Shown: piece by piece, positions 24,923 to 33,884 of the stretch
Position numbering within the stretch: position 1 is the stretch's first letter
How the letters are laid out: each line of letters begins with the position of its first letter
NCBI GenBank assembly: GCA_021324255.1
Contig: JAJPJL010000063.1
Span: 1-64,000, forward strand
DNA from: Bacillota bacterium
Lineage (GTDB): Bacteria > Sysuimicrobiota > Sysuimicrobiia > Sysuimicrobiales > Segetimicrobiaceae
Direction: 5' to 3'
Length of the DNA stretch: 64,000 bases
Translations under genes and position numbers: made by a program
The notes under the pieces: model-generated
The model's input: the letters and a program-made list of their open reading frames with translations, nothing else
The model's database searches: none
What the model was told of the DNA's origin: nothing

Positions 24923-26149
24923 TCACTCGAGATTGAGCAGGTGGCCGAGCTTGTGCCGCTTCGCCGCGAGGTACCGGTAGTTCTCGGGGTTGGGAGGGAT
25001 CTCGATCGGCACGCGCTCCACCACCTCGATCCCGTACCCCTCGAGGCCCACGCGCTTCGCCGGATTGTTGGTCAGCAGCCGCACGCGCCGCAGCCCCAGG
25101 TCCGCCAGGATCTGCGCGCCGACCCCGTAGTCGCGCGGGTCCGGGGCGAAGCCGAGCAGCTCGTTCGCCTCCACGGTGTCCCGGCCGGCGTCCTGCAGCG
25201 CGTACGCGCGGATCTTGTTGGTGAGGCCGATGCCCCGGCCCTCCTGCCGGATGTAGACGAGGACGCCCCGGCCTTCCCGGGCGATGCGCGCGAGGGCGGT
25301 TCGAAGCTGGTCGCCGCAGTCGCACCGCATCGACCCAAACACCTCGCCGGTCAGGCACTCGGAGTGCATGCGGACCAGCACCGGCGCTTCCTGGGCGAGG
25401 TCGCCGAGCGCCAGCGCGAGGTGGCTGGCCCCGTCGAGCGTGTTCTCGTACACGACGGCGGTGAACTCCGCGACCCGCGTCGGCAGGCGCGTGACGCCTT
25501 CGCGCCGGACAAAACGGTCGCGCGCCAGGCGGTACCGGATCAGATCGCGCACGGCGATCAGCGGGAGCTCATGCCGCGCGGCAAACGCCGCCAGCTCCGG
25601 CAACCGCGCCATCGTCCCGTCGTCACTCATGATCTCGCACAGCACGCCCGCGGGCGCGAGCCCGGCGAGCGACGCCAGGTCCACCGCCGCTTCCGTGTGG
25701 CCGGCCCGCCGGAGCACGCCGCCCGGCGTAGCCCGCAGCGGGAAGACGTGGCCCGGACGCGACAGATGCTCGGGCCTCGTGGCGGGATCCACGAGCGCGC
25801 GGATGGTCGCGGCCCGATCATGGGCGGAGATGCCCGTGGTGATCTTGTCCCGCGCGCCGACCGACACGGTGAACGCGGTCCCCTGGTGAGACGTGTTGTG
25901 GGACACCATCTGCGGCAGATCCAGCGCCTCCAGCCGCTCCGCGGTGAGCGGGACGGTGACGAGGCCGCGCGCGTGCCGGAGCATGAAGTTGATCGCCTCG
26001 GGCGTGACACGCTCCGCCGCGATGCACAGGTCTCCCTCGTTTTCCCGATCCTCGTCGTCCACGATGATGACGAACCCGCCGTCGCGGACTCGTGCAATCG
26101 CCTGCTCCACGGTCGCCCATACGCCGGCCGCCGTCCTGGCGGTGCTCAT
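24923..26149 (-). CDS. ribBA: Bifunctional DHBP synthase / GTP cyclohydrolase II
   Basis: The 408-residue protein joins an N-terminal 3,4-dihydroxy-2-butanone 4-phosphate synthase (about residues 1-205, DDEDRENEGDL and GHTEAAVDLA) to a C-terminal GTP cyclohydrolase II (zinc region CLTGEVFGSMRCDCGDQL, then IRQEGRGIGL). It makes both precursors of riboflavin. ATG 26149 overlaps the ribE stop (ATGA). The length is normal for fused RibBA. Confidence 0.96.
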   Translation of the reverse strand: MSTARTAAGVWATVEQAIARVRDGGFVIIVDDEDRENEGDLCIAAERVTPEAINFMLRHARGLVTVPLTAERLEALDLPQMVSHNTSHQGTAFTVSVGARDKITTGISAHDRAATIRALVDPATRPEHLSRPGHVFPLRATPGGVLRRAGHTEAAVDLASLAGLAPAGVLCEIMSDDGTMARLPELAAFAARHELPLIAVRDLIRYRLARDRFVRREGVTRLPTRVAEFTAVVYENTLDGASHLALALGDLAQEAPVLVRMHSECLTGEVFGSMRCDCGDQLRTALARIAREGRGVLVYIRQEGRGIGLTNKIRAYALQDAGRDTVEANELLGFAPDPRDYGVGAQILADLGLRRVRLLTNNPAKRVGLEGYGIEVVERVPIEIPPNPENYRYLAAKRHKLGHLLNLE

Positions 26150-26781
26150 GTCGGACGCCCCTCGTCCGCGGCTCCACGGGGTCGGGTGCCGGCGTACGCG
26201 CCGGCGAGCCGCTCCACGTACTTCGCGATCACGTCCATCTCGAGGTTGACCAAGGTCCCCGCCGCAACCCGGCCGAGCGTGGTCACGGCCGCCGTGTGCG
26301 GAATCACCGACACCCCGAACCGGCACGCGCCCACGGACGCCACCGTCAGGCTCACACCGTCCACGGCGATGGCGCCCTTCTCCACCACGTAGCGCGCGAG
26401 CGTGGGGGGGACCGCGATCTCGATCCACCAACTCTCACCCTCGGCCCGGCGCTCGAGCACGCGGCCGACCCCGTCCACGTGGCCCTGCACCAGGTGCCCG
26501 CCGAGACGGTCGCCGATGGCCAGGGGCCGCTCCAGGTTCACCCGGGCGCCCGGCGTGAGTTGCCCGAGCGTTGTGCGGCGCAGCGTCTCCGGCCCGAGCG
26601 TCGCCTCGAACAACGCGCCGCCCGCGCGGGTCACGGTGACGCAGACGCCGTTCACGGCGATGCTGTCGCCGGCGCGGCTCCCATCGAGGAACCCGCCGGC
26701 CTCGACCACGAGCCGGAGCGCGCCGTCACCCGGGATCACGGCGCGCACGATACCCGCGGCCTCGACGATGCCCGTGAACAT
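26146..26781 (-). CDS. ribE: Riboflavin synthase alpha chain
   Basis: The 211-residue protein has the two tandem lumazine-binding domains of RibE: MFTGIVEAAG and NGVCVTVT in the first, and GHLVQGHVDG, DGVSLTVA in the second. It dismutates two lumazines to riboflavin. The start codon lies 2 bp after the ribD stop and the stop overlaps ribBA, so the four genes form one operon. Confidence 0.96.
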   Translation of the reverse strand: MFTGIVEAAGIVRAVIPGDGALRLVVEAGGFLDGSRAGDSIAVNGVCVTVTRAGGALFEATLGPETLRRTTLGQLTPGARVNLERPLAIGDRLGGHLVQGHVDGVGRVLERRAEGESWWIEIAVPPTLARYVVEKGAIAVDGVSLTVASVGACRFGVSVIPHTAAVTTLGRVAAGTLVNLEMDVIAKYVERLAGAYAGTRPRGAADEGRPT

Positions 26782-26783
26782 CG

Positions 26784-27917
26784 CTACCCCCGGGCCTCCG
26801 TCCGGCCCCACGGTGCGTCCGTCGCCGCGTAGCCCTCGACCACCACGTCGCCGTCGAGCCGCCGGACCTCGACCCGCCCGAGCCGCGCGGCGTCCGCGAG
26901 GCGCTCCACCCCGCGGCCGGCAAGCGGCACCGGGGCCGGCCCGCCGATCAACATCGGCGCGACGAACACCATCACCTTGTCGATGAGGCGGGCGTCGGCG
27001 AACGCACCGAGCACGGCGCCGCCGCCTTCCACCAGCACGCTCAAGACCCCCCGCCGCCCGAGTTCCCGCAGGAGCGTCGCCGGGTCGACGCGCCCGTCGG
27101 GCGCGCCGGCGGTCACGACCTGGACCCCCATCGCTTCGAGCTTCGCCTTGGCCTCGGGGCGCGCGCGCGGTGTCGTCGCGACGAGCACGGGCGTGCCGTC
27201 GCGCGCGAGGACGCGGGCGTCGAGCGGGATGCGGAGCGTGCTGTCGAGCACGATGCGCGCCGGGTTGCGCGGCGCGGCCGCCGTGCGCGCGGTCAGCGCC
27301 GGGTTGTCCCGCAGCACGGTCCCCACGCCGACGAGGATCGCGTCGCACGCGGCGCGGAGTTCGTGCACGGCCGCGCGCGACGCCTCCCCGGAGATCCACC
27401 GAGACTCACCGGAGCGCGTCGCGATCCGGCCGTCCAGCGTCATGGCCCACTTCGCGGTCACGAACGGCACACCGAGGGTCCGGTGCTTGACGTACGCCTC
27501 GTTGATGCGCCGTGCCTGCGCTTCCGCGATGCCGACCTGGGTCACGAGCCCCGCTTCGGCCAGCCGCCGCAGCCCGCGCCCCTCCATCCGGCGATCGGGA
27601 TCGACCATGGCCGCGACGACACGGTGGATGCCCGCACCGATGATCGCTTCGGTGCACGGCGGCGTCCGGCCCCAGTGCGCGCAGGGCTCCAGCGTCACGT
27701 ACAGCGTCGCGCCCCGCGCGCGGGGCCCGGCCTCGCGCAGCGCAAAGACCTCCGCGTGCGGGTCGCCCGCCCGGGGATGGTACCCGCGGCCGACGATCTC
27801 GCCGCCCGCGACCACCACGGCCCCCACCATCGGGTTGGGACTCGTCGCGCCCGCGCCGTGCAGGGCAAGCGCGAGCGCCTCCCGCATGTACCGCTCGTCG
27901 TCGCGTTCGTGCGCCAA
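26784..27917 (-). CDS. ribD: Bifunctional deaminase/reductase RibD
   Basis: The 377-residue product has an N-terminal deaminase (PHAEVFAL and the zinc region EPCAHWGRTPPCTEA) and a C-terminal reductase (KWAMTLDGRIA, VLVEGGGAVLG). The start is uncertain. TTG 27917 keeps the Asp-Glu-x-Tyr-Met segment found at RibD N-termini but lies within the T-tract of the leader terminator. ATG 27887 is the next choice and would remove 10 residues. The gene is preceded by an FMN riboswitch with an expression-platform terminator. Confidence 0.94.
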   Translation of the reverse strand: MAHERDDERYMREALALALHGAGATSPNPMVGAVVVAGGEIVGRGYHPRAGDPHAEVFALREAGPRARGATLYVTLEPCAHWGRTPPCTEAIIGAGIHRVVAAMVDPDRRMEGRGLRRLAEAGLVTQVGIAEAQARRINEAYVKHRTLGVPFVTAKWAMTLDGRIATRSGESRWISGEASRAAVHELRAACDAILVGVGTVLRDNPALTARTAAAPRNPARIVLDSTLRIPLDARVLARDGTPVLVATTPRARPEAKAKLEAMGVQVVTAGAPDGRVDPATLLRELGRRGVLSVLVEGGGAVLGAFADARLIDKVMVFVAPMLIGGPAPVPLAGRGVERLADAARLGRVEVRRLDGDVVVEGYAATDAPWGRTEARG

Positions 27918-27951
27918 AAAAGAACCCCCGGGGCAACGTACGGCCTCGGGG
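27916..27951 (-). terminator. Intrinsic terminator of the FMN riboswitch leader
   Basis: On the minus strand CCCCG (from 27951) can pair with CGGGG (within 27933-27925), followed immediately by TTCTTTTTT (27924-27916). This is a classic attenuator placed between the riboswitch aptamer and ribD. The T-tract overlaps the proposed TTG start. Confidence 0.65.
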
Positions 27952-27974
27952 CAAGCATGGCGCAGCTGCGCGTG

Positions 27975-28115
27975 CCTTCTCCATCCGGACTGTACCGTCG
28001 GCTCTGGACTCTCACCAGATCCTGCGACGCCGCGTGAACGCAGCGCCGCTCGCGGGCTGTACCGCCGATCGGGAATTGCCGGCGCCGGCCGGCTCACCCT
28101 GCCCCGAAGGCTGTG
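27975..28115 (-). promoter_or_regulatory. FMN riboswitch (RFN element)
   Basis: On the minus strand the conserved blocks of the RFN aptamer are in order: GGGGCAGGGTGA, then ATCGGCGGTA, AGCCCGCGAGC, GGATCTGGTGAGA, CCAGAGCCGACGGTACAGTC and CGGATGGAGAAGG. FMN binding would favour the downstream terminator and lower rib operon expression. It is the only cis-regulatory RNA I recognise in the window. The 28116-28240 stretch between it and ybaK holds nothing else I can support. Confidence 0.95.
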
Positions 28116-28240
28116 CGATCCTCTGTGGTTGTGGCGCCACTATAGCACGCGGCCGCCGGCCGCGCAACGCATGCGCCGCGCCGGCCGGTCGCGCCGCCGA
28201 GCCTCCGCACCCCGCGCAACGCGCGGCCGCCGCGCCGATG

Positions 28241-28744
28241 CTACGGCGCCGGGTGTTCGGGCTTCACTTCCTCGGCGATGTCGCCCGCCGTCCCCGCCGT
28301 CGCACGAAGCAGGTCATGCGGCGCGATCGCGAACACCGCGTTCGGCGCGCCGGCGGCGGCATACACCACCGGGTGCCCGAGCAGCGCGCGATCGACATAC
28401 ACAGGCAGCATGACCGTGTGGCCCAACGGCGGCACCCCTCCGATGCTGAAGCCCGTAGCCTCACGGGTCACCCGCGCCGAAGCCTTCTCCACGCGGGACG
28501 CACCGGCGAGCGCGGCGACCTTGCGCTCGTCCACGCGATTGGCGCCGGACGCCAGCACGAGAATCGGACGGCCGTCCGCGAGGAACACGAGCGACTTTAC
28601 GATCTGCGCCACCGAGGTCCCCACCGCGCGTGCGGCGTCGTGGGCGGTGCGGGTGCTCGCGGGGTACTCCACGATGTCCGCCGGCAGGCGCCGTTCGGCC
28701 AGGGCTGCCCGAACGCGGGCCACGGCCCCGCCTGCCTCCGTCAC
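28241..28744 (-). CDS. YbaK/ProX-type aminoacyl-tRNA deacylase
   Basis: The 167-residue protein has the YbaK/EbsC fold motifs: AHDAARAVG, QIVKSLVF, GANRVDERKVA and GFSIGGVPPLGH. These enzymes hydrolyse mischarged tRNAs such as Cys- or Ala-tRNA-Pro. GTG 28744 overlaps the cytochrome gene stop (GTGA). It is the last gene of a run starting with proS, which supports an editing role beside an archaeal-type ProS that lacks the bacterial editing insert. Confidence 0.9.
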   Translation of the reverse strand: MTEAGGAVARVRAALAERRLPADIVEYPASTRTAHDAARAVGTSVAQIVKSLVFLADGRPILVLASGANRVDERKVAALAGASRVEKASARVTREATGFSIGGVPPLGHTVMLPVYVDRALLGHPVVYAAAGAPNAVFAIAPHDLLRATAGTAGDIAEEVKPEHPAP

Positions 28745-29298
28745 TTGGACGCGGAGAAGCTCTTCACGTACAGGATCACGAGCCAGCGCTGCTGCGGCGT
28801 GAGCGAGCCTTCCCACGGCGGCATCGCGGATCCCGCCGCGCTGAACGGAGGGACGCTGCCGCCCTTGGTCACCCGCCAGAAGTAGTAGCCGTCGGGCAGC
28901 TTCGCGTGGATGGGGGTCTTGAAGTCCGCGGGCTTCGGGTTGAGCGCCGCCGCGGCCGGTCCGTCCCCCGCGCCTCCGGTGCCGTGGCACGGCGCGCAGT
29001 TGGCGTCGAACAGCTGCTTGCCGCTCGCCAGGTTCGCGGACGTTGCGGTGAGCGGGTCCTTGAGCTTCGCGTAGTCCGCGGGCGGCTCGGGGCGCGGAGC
29101 GTTCGCGTTCCGGGGATAGTCTGTCGTGGCCGCGAGCGCCGGTCCCGTGAACGGCGCGGACGACGCCGGGGACGACGCCGCGCCGGTCTGAGATTGCCCC
29201 GTGTGCGCCCGCATCGCCAAAATCTGTCGCCCCGTACAAGCGGTGAGGCCGAGGCACGCGAGCACAATCGCCCCGGCAAGATGCGCACGGGAAGACAT
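28741..29298 (-). CDS. Lipoprotein c-type cytochrome
   Basis: The 185-residue protein has a lipoprotein signal (CLGLTAC lipobox), a linker rich in Ala/Ser/Pro, and a single haem c motif CAPCH with a downstream SAMPPWEG that supplies the axial Met. It resembles small cytochrome c domains near terminal oxidases or thiol-redox systems. Start ATG 29298 has the Shine-Dalgarno GGAGTAGGA. It follows tlpA by 131 bp and overlaps ybaK. Confidence 0.9.
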   Translation of the reverse strand: MSSRAHLAGAIVLACLGLTACTGRQILAMRAHTGQSQTGAASSPASSAPFTGPALAATTDYPRNANAPRPEPPADYAKLKDPLTATSANLASGKQLFDANCAPCHGTGGAGDGPAAAALNPKPADFKTPIHAKLPDGYYFWRVTKGGSVPPFSAAGSAMPPWEGSLTPQQRWLVILYVKSFSASK

Positions 29299-29429
29299 AT
29301 CCTACTCCACCCCCGAACGACAGGAAGAGGATCGCATACGCGGCGACACGGCACAAACTTTCCTGCCCGTGTGCTTATACGGCGGCGGGAAAATTCCCTG
29401 CGGCGATCCCACGGGGCCCGCTCGCGCCA

Positions 29430-30032
29430 CTATCGCGCCTGGAGCAGTTTGTCGAGGCGCGCGGAGAGCGCATGCGCCGCATCCGGCCCGACAAACCCGC
29501 CGATCTGGGCGTCGCGGACGACGCCGTCCGCTCCTACGAACACGGTCGTCGGGAGGCCGATGATGCCGTACAGACGCAGGGGCCGGTCGTCGGGAGCGAC
29601 GACGAGCGGGTAGTCGACATGGTAGCGAAGCGCAAAGCCGCGGGCGGCGTTAGGCTCGTCCTGGGCGTCCACGCCGACGAATGTGACGCCGCGCGGGCCA
29701 TAGATCTTGGAGAGACGCACGAGGAGCGGGGTCTCGGCCTGGCACGGCCCGCACCACGACGCCCAGAAGTTGATGACGATCGGCCGGCCCCGGAAACTCC
29801 GCAGGTCCAGCGTGCCGCCGCCGTCGAGCCGCCGTAACGTCAGGTCGGGCGCGGGCTTGCCGAGGAGTGAGGATGCCGGCGGAGTCCCGGCCGGCCGGGC
29901 GGCGCGGCGGACCCAGTCCACGCCGGTCCACACCGCGACAACGAGCAGGCCCGTCGCGGCGCCCACGGCCGCGCTCCACAAGACGGGCGCCCGCCGCATT
30001 CGCCGCCGCCACGACGCGAACTCGCTCCTCAC
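29430..30032 (-). CDS. Membrane-anchored thioredoxin-like protein (TlpA/ResA family)
   Basis: The 200-residue protein has one N-terminal membrane segment (residues 17-38), a thioredoxin fold with redox motif WCGPC, and the cis-proline region GLPTTVFV. ResA/TlpA proteins reduce apocytochrome c haem-binding cysteines outside the membrane, which fits the cytochrome c gene next to it. GTG 30032 is 12 bp after the proS stop. Confidence 0.92.
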   Translation of the reverse strand: MRSEFASWRRRMRRAPVLWSAAVGAATGLLVVAVWTGVDWVRRAARPAGTPPASSLLGKPAPDLTLRRLDGGGTLDLRSFRGRPIVINFWASWCGPCQAETPLLVRLSKIYGPRGVTFVGVDAQDEPNAARGFALRYHVDYPLVVAPDDRPLRLYGIIGLPTTVFVGADGVVRDAQIGGFVGPDAAHALSARLDKLLQAR

Positions 30033-30044
30033 GGCGGCCCCGTC

Positions 30045-31505
30045 TCAGTAGGCCCGGGCGTAGTACACGACCTGCGTCCCCGGCGCTCCGCAGGCGAGGC
30101 ACGCCCCGTCCGCGGCTTCGTCCACAATCACCCGAGGCGACGCGCCGCTGGCCTGGCGCAGTGCCGCCTCGCACGTGGCCGCGCCGCACCAGCGGACACG
30201 CACGAAGCCGCGGCGGCCGGCGATCGCCTCCACCAGCTCCGCCATCGTCGATGCCGGCACGATGTGCTCGTCGAGATAGCGCTTCGCCCGGTGAAACAGC
30301 TGGGTGCCGTACGCCTCCAGCGCCTCGCTCACGGCCGCCTCGATTCGCTCGAGCGCCGCCGTGTCCTTGGCGCCGGCCCGCGGCACGAGCACCGCCTGGC
30401 GCCGGGCAAGATCGCGGGGGCCCAGCTCCACCCGGAGGGGGACGCCGCGCATCTCCCAGTCGTTGAACTTGTACCCGGGCGTGACCTCGGTCCGGTCGTC
30501 GAGCCGCGCGCGCACGCCGGCGGCCGCAAGCCGCCGGGCCAGGGCGCGCGCCTCCTCGAGCACCGCGTCACGTTCCTTACCGCTCAGGATCGGGACGATG
30601 ACCACCTGGAACGGAGCGACCCGCGGCGGGAGCGCCAGCCCCCGATCGTCCCCGTGCACCATGATCAGGCCGCCGAGCAGGCGCCAGCTGACGCCCCACG
30701 ACGTCGTGTACGCGTACTTCTCCGCGTTGTCGCTGTCGAGAAACTTGATGCCGAAGGCGCGCGCGAAGTTTTGCCCCAGGTTGTGCGAGGTGCCCGACTG
30801 CAGCGCCTGGCCGTCGGGCATCAAGGCCTCGATGGTGTAGGAGTGCGCCGCGCCGGGGAACTTCTCGCTCTCCGGCTTTCGCCCGGCCAGCACCGGGATC
30901 GCCAGGTCGCGCTCCGCGAAGTCGCGGTACACGTCGAGCATCTGGCGCGCTTCCGCCTCAGCTTCCTCCTCGGTCCGATGCGCCGTATGCCCCTCCTGCC
31001 AGAGGAACTCCATCGTCCGGAGGAACGGGCGCGTGGCTTTTTCCCAACGGACGACGTTGTTCCACAGGTTGATCAGCACCGGCAGGTCGCGGTACGACCG
31101 GATCCAGCGCGCGTACATATGGCCCACGATCGTCTCCGACGTAGGCCGCACGCCGAGCGGTTCGGTCAGCTCGGCGCCGCCGCCGCGCGTGACCCACGCG
31201 ATCTCCGGCGCGAAGCCCTCCACGTGCTCCGCCTCGCGCGCGAAGAACCCCTGCGGGATAAAGAGAGGAAAGTAGGCGTTCGTGTGCCCGGTCGCCTTGA
31301 AGCGGCGGTCGAGCCCCTGCTGCATCAGCTCCCAGATCGTGTAGCCGTACGGCCGCACGACGATGCACCCTCGGACCGGCGCGTAATCCGCGAGCTCGGC
31401 CTTGAGGACGACCGCGGTGTACCAGTCCGAGAACTCGGCGTCCTTCGGCGGAATCTCCTTGACAAACCCCCCGTCCGCCGACGGTCGGCCGGCCGGCCGC
31501 GACAT
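30045..31505 (-). CDS. proS: Prolyl-tRNA synthetase (archaeal/eukaryotic type)
   Basis: The 486-residue enzyme lacks the large editing insert of the bacterial type and instead has the class II core (motif 2 EFLWQEGHTAH, motif 3 GLIMVHGDDRG), an anticodon-binding domain, and a C-terminal zinc-like region with cysteines (RWCGAATCE and CLACGAPG) ending in Tyr. This is the archaeal/eukaryotic-type ProS found in some bacteria. ATG 31505 has the Shine-Dalgarno AGGAGGTG. It heads a unit with tlpA, cytochrome c and ybaK. Confidence 0.96.
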   Translation of the reverse strand: MSRPAGRPSADGGFVKEIPPKDAEFSDWYTAVVLKAELADYAPVRGCIVVRPYGYTIWELMQQGLDRRFKATGHTNAYFPLFIPQGFFAREAEHVEGFAPEIAWVTRGGGAELTEPLGVRPTSETIVGHMYARWIRSYRDLPVLINLWNNVVRWEKATRPFLRTMEFLWQEGHTAHRTEEEAEAEARQMLDVYRDFAERDLAIPVLAGRKPESEKFPGAAHSYTIEALMPDGQALQSGTSHNLGQNFARAFGIKFLDSDNAEKYAYTTSWGVSWRLLGGLIMVHGDDRGLALPPRVAPFQVVIVPILSGKERDAVLEEARALARRLAAAGVRARLDDRTEVTPGYKFNDWEMRGVPLRVELGPRDLARRQAVLVPRAGAKDTAALERIEAAVSEALEAYGTQLFHRAKRYLDEHIVPASTMAELVEAIAGRRGFVRVRWCGAATCEAALRQASGASPRVIVDEAADGACLACGAPGTQVVYYARAY

Positions 31506-31569
31506 CCGCACCTCCTGACCCGGCGTCCCCGCGGAGCGTGACCCCCGGCCCCCGGAGCGCCACAATAGC

Positions 31570-31603
31570 GGAGCCTCCGCGTCCCGGGGGGACGGGAGGC
31601 TCC
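31570..31603. terminator. Strong inverted repeat between sseA and proS
   Basis: GGAGCCTCC (from 31570) and its complement near 31595-31603 enclose a second GTCCC/GGGAC pair, forming a long, nearly perfect stem. It lies between the sseA stop and the proS start. On the minus strand no T-tract follows; on the plus strand CTTCGTTTGT does. It may terminate sseA transcription; no T-box features are present, so regulation of proS by it is not supported. Confidence 0.45.
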
Positions 31604-31675
31604 CTTCGTTTGTAGCACGCGCGTGGGGAGGCGTCAAACAATCCGCGCCGCTGCGCGCGGGGACGGCCCGCGCGA

Positions 31676-32524
31676 TCAGGGCCGCTCGATCGGCGCTCCC
31701 ACCAAGCTCCCCCACTCGGTCCACGAGCCGTCGTAGTTGCGCACCGTGGGATATCCGAGCAGCTTCGCCAGGGTGAACCACGTGAGCGACGACCGTTCAC
31801 CGATGCGGCAGTACGCGATGACTTCCTTGTCGGGCGTGATCCCGCGGGACTCGTACAGCTGGCGCAGCTCCTCGGGCGACTTGAAGGTGCCGTCCTCGCG
31901 CACGTTGAGCCCCCACGGGATGTTCCGGGCGCCGGGGATGTGGCCGCCGCGCTGCGCGCCCTCCTGCGGATACGCCGGCATCGCAATGAGCTCGCCCGTG
32001 AACTCCTGCGGGCTTCGTACGTCGACGAGGACCGTCGCGGCGTTGCGTACCCGCGCCATCACGTGGTCCCGAAGCGCGCGGATGCCGGCATCGGGATTTT
32101 TGGCCCGGAACGTGGCGCGTGGATGGGACGGCACCTCGGCCGTCATGGGACGGCCCTCCGCGATCCACTTCGCCCGGCCGCCGTTGAGGATGCGCGCATG
32201 GTCCACGCCGTAGAGCGAGAGCAGCCAGTACGTGTAGGTCGCAAACCAGTTGTTCTTGTCGCCGTAGAGGATGATCGTGGACTCGTTGCCGATGCCGTGC
32301 GCGCCAAGCAGCGCCTCCAGCTGTTCCTTGGTGATCCAATCGCGCGTCACCGTGTCCTGGAGCTGCGTCTTCCAGTCGAAGTGGACGGCGCCGGGAATGT
32401 GTCCCTGACCGTACAGGCTCGTGTCCTCGGAGACCTCCACGATGCGGATCTGGGCGTCTCGCAGGTGATCATTCAGCCACGCGGTTTCGACGAGCACCTC
32501 CGGGTGCGCGTAAGAAGCGGGCAT
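31676..32524 (-). CDS. sseA: Thiosulfate/3-mercaptopyruvate sulfurtransferase (rhodanese)
   Basis: The 282-residue protein has two rhodanese domains; the N-terminal one is inactive (GDKNNW in place of the Cys loop), and the C-terminal has the catalytic loop CRIGERSS. It transfers sulfur from thiosulfate or mercaptopyruvate to cyanide or thiols. ATG 32524 follows the Shine-Dalgarno GGGAGGGAG. Nothing I can name lies in 32525-32794 upstream. Confidence 0.93.
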   Translation of the reverse strand: MPASYAHPEVLVETAWLNDHLRDAQIRIVEVSEDTSLYGQGHIPGAVHFDWKTQLQDTVTRDWITKEQLEALLGAHGIGNESTIILYGDKNNWFATYTYWLLSLYGVDHARILNGGRAKWIAEGRPMTAEVPSHPRATFRAKNPDAGIRALRDHVMARVRNAATVLVDVRSPQEFTGELIAMPAYPQEGAQRGGHIPGARNIPWGLNVREDGTFKSPEELRQLYESRGITPDKEVIAYCRIGERSSLTWFTLAKLLGYPTVRNYDGSWTEWGSLVGAPIERP

Positions 32525-32794
32525 GAGTGCTCCCTCCCTCCCACATGATATCGGTGCGCCGCGGCGGCGCGAAGTGCGACACTCGGGGGGCGGAGACCAA
32601 GCCGTAACGGGGGCGTTGGGGGACGGCGCGAACAGAGGACCGCTGCCCGCCGGGGGCTAGCCTGGCCTCCGCTCAGGACAGATACATTGCCTCGGAACGT
32701 AGGGCCTGCGCACGCGCCGTTGCATCGCCGCTCGATCCATCTCTTAGCACCGCCGCCGCGGCGTGTCAAGCACTCCGCGCCGCGGCGGAGACGC

Positions 32795-33823
32795 TCAGGC
32801 GGGCGGTTTGTCGCCGAGGATGTCGGCCTGGAACGGGAGCACGCCGGGCACGAGCCACCGGGTCCACATCTGGTCGACCTTGGCCTGGAAGTAGTCGATG
32901 TCGTCGTCCGTAAAGTGCGCGAACCGCCCCTGCTTCAACAGGTAGTCGCGCACCGGCAACCGCTTCTGCCGCCCTTCCGCGATCTGCTTCGACTTGCCGT
33001 ACAGCGCGAGGCGGTGGTCCAGGACCTCGAACAGGGGGAAGATCCCGGTCAGCACCGCGAGCTCGCCGAGTTCGTGGGACATCATCGGATCGCAGTCCCA
33101 GCCTTTCGGGCACGGATCGAACGAATGGATGAACGTCGGCCCGCCGATGCTGAGCGCCCGGCGGATCCGGTTCATGAAGTCCACGGCGTAGCTCGCGCAG
33201 ACGGTGCCCACGTACCGGCACTCGGAATGGCCGGCCGCGAGCATCGCGGCCACGTTCTTCTTCCAGCGCCGGTGCAGGATGCGCTTCGCCTTGCCGGCGG
33301 GGCTGAACGACGTGTAGGCGCCGTAGGGCGTGCTGCCCGACGACTGGATGTCCGTGTTGGCGTACGACTCGTTGTCGTACAGCAGGATGAGGTGATTGTA
33401 CTCCGTGTGCTGCAGCGCCGCGGAGATCGCCGACAGGCCCATGTCCACGCCGCCGCCGTCGCCGCAGAACGAGATGACGTTGATCGGCTCGCGCTTGATC
33501 TTGCCTTTGCGCATCAGCGCCTTGTACCCCGCCGCGGTGCCGACCGCCGCCGAGCCCGCGGACCCGAGCTGGGTGTGCATCCACGGCACGACCCACGGCG
33601 TGCTGTAATAGGTCGTGTTCGCCACGTACATGCAGCCGGTGCTGCCGAGGACGACGGTGCGCGGTCCCGCGGCTTTGACCATCAGCTTCATGACGAGCGC
33701 GGACTCGCACCCCTGGCACGTGCGGTGGCCCGACGTGTAATACTCCTCGAGGGGCACCCGCTTGACGCCCTTGAAAGGTTCCAGCACCGGCAGCGGCGCG
33801 GCCGTCATCTCAGAGCTGTCCAT
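32795..33823 (-). CDS. porB: 2-oxoacid:ferredoxin oxidoreductase beta subunit
   Basis: The 342-residue subunit binds thiamine diphosphate: GCESAL region, GSTGCMYVA, the ThDP motif CGDGGGVDMG with LLYDNESYANTD, and further cysteines for a 4Fe-4S cluster (CQGCE and a later C). It oxidises a 2-oxoacid (pyruvate most likely) with CoA and ferredoxin. It is third in the gntR-porGD-porA-porB operon, 61 bp after porA. Confidence 0.9.
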   Translation of the reverse strand: MDSSEMTAAPLPVLEPFKGVKRVPLEEYYTSGHRTCQGCESALVMKLMVKAAGPRTVVLGSTGCMYVANTTYYSTPWVVPWMHTQLGSAGSAAVGTAAGYKALMRKGKIKREPINVISFCGDGGGVDMGLSAISAALQHTEYNHLILLYDNESYANTDIQSSGSTPYGAYTSFSPAGKAKRILHRRWKKNVAAMLAAGHSECRYVGTVCASYAVDFMNRIRRALSIGGPTFIHSFDPCPKGWDCDPMMSHELGELAVLTGIFPLFEVLDHRLALYGKSKQIAEGRQKRLPVRDYLLKQGRFAHFTDDDIDYFQAKVDQMWTRWLVPGVLPFQADILGDKPPA

Positions 33824-33884
33824 GGCGTTCCCTCCCGCGGTGACGCGTGCCGGCGGCCCAGCGCACCGCGCCGCCGGCGGCCCG

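Noticed and set aside
31506..31675. T-box leader upstream of proS
   Set aside because: A strong hairpin is present, but the conserved T-box sequence and specifier-loop architecture are not visible.
32525..32794. A small RNA or gene between sseA and porB
   Set aside because: No start codon with ribosome site, promoter or stable hairpin could be defended.
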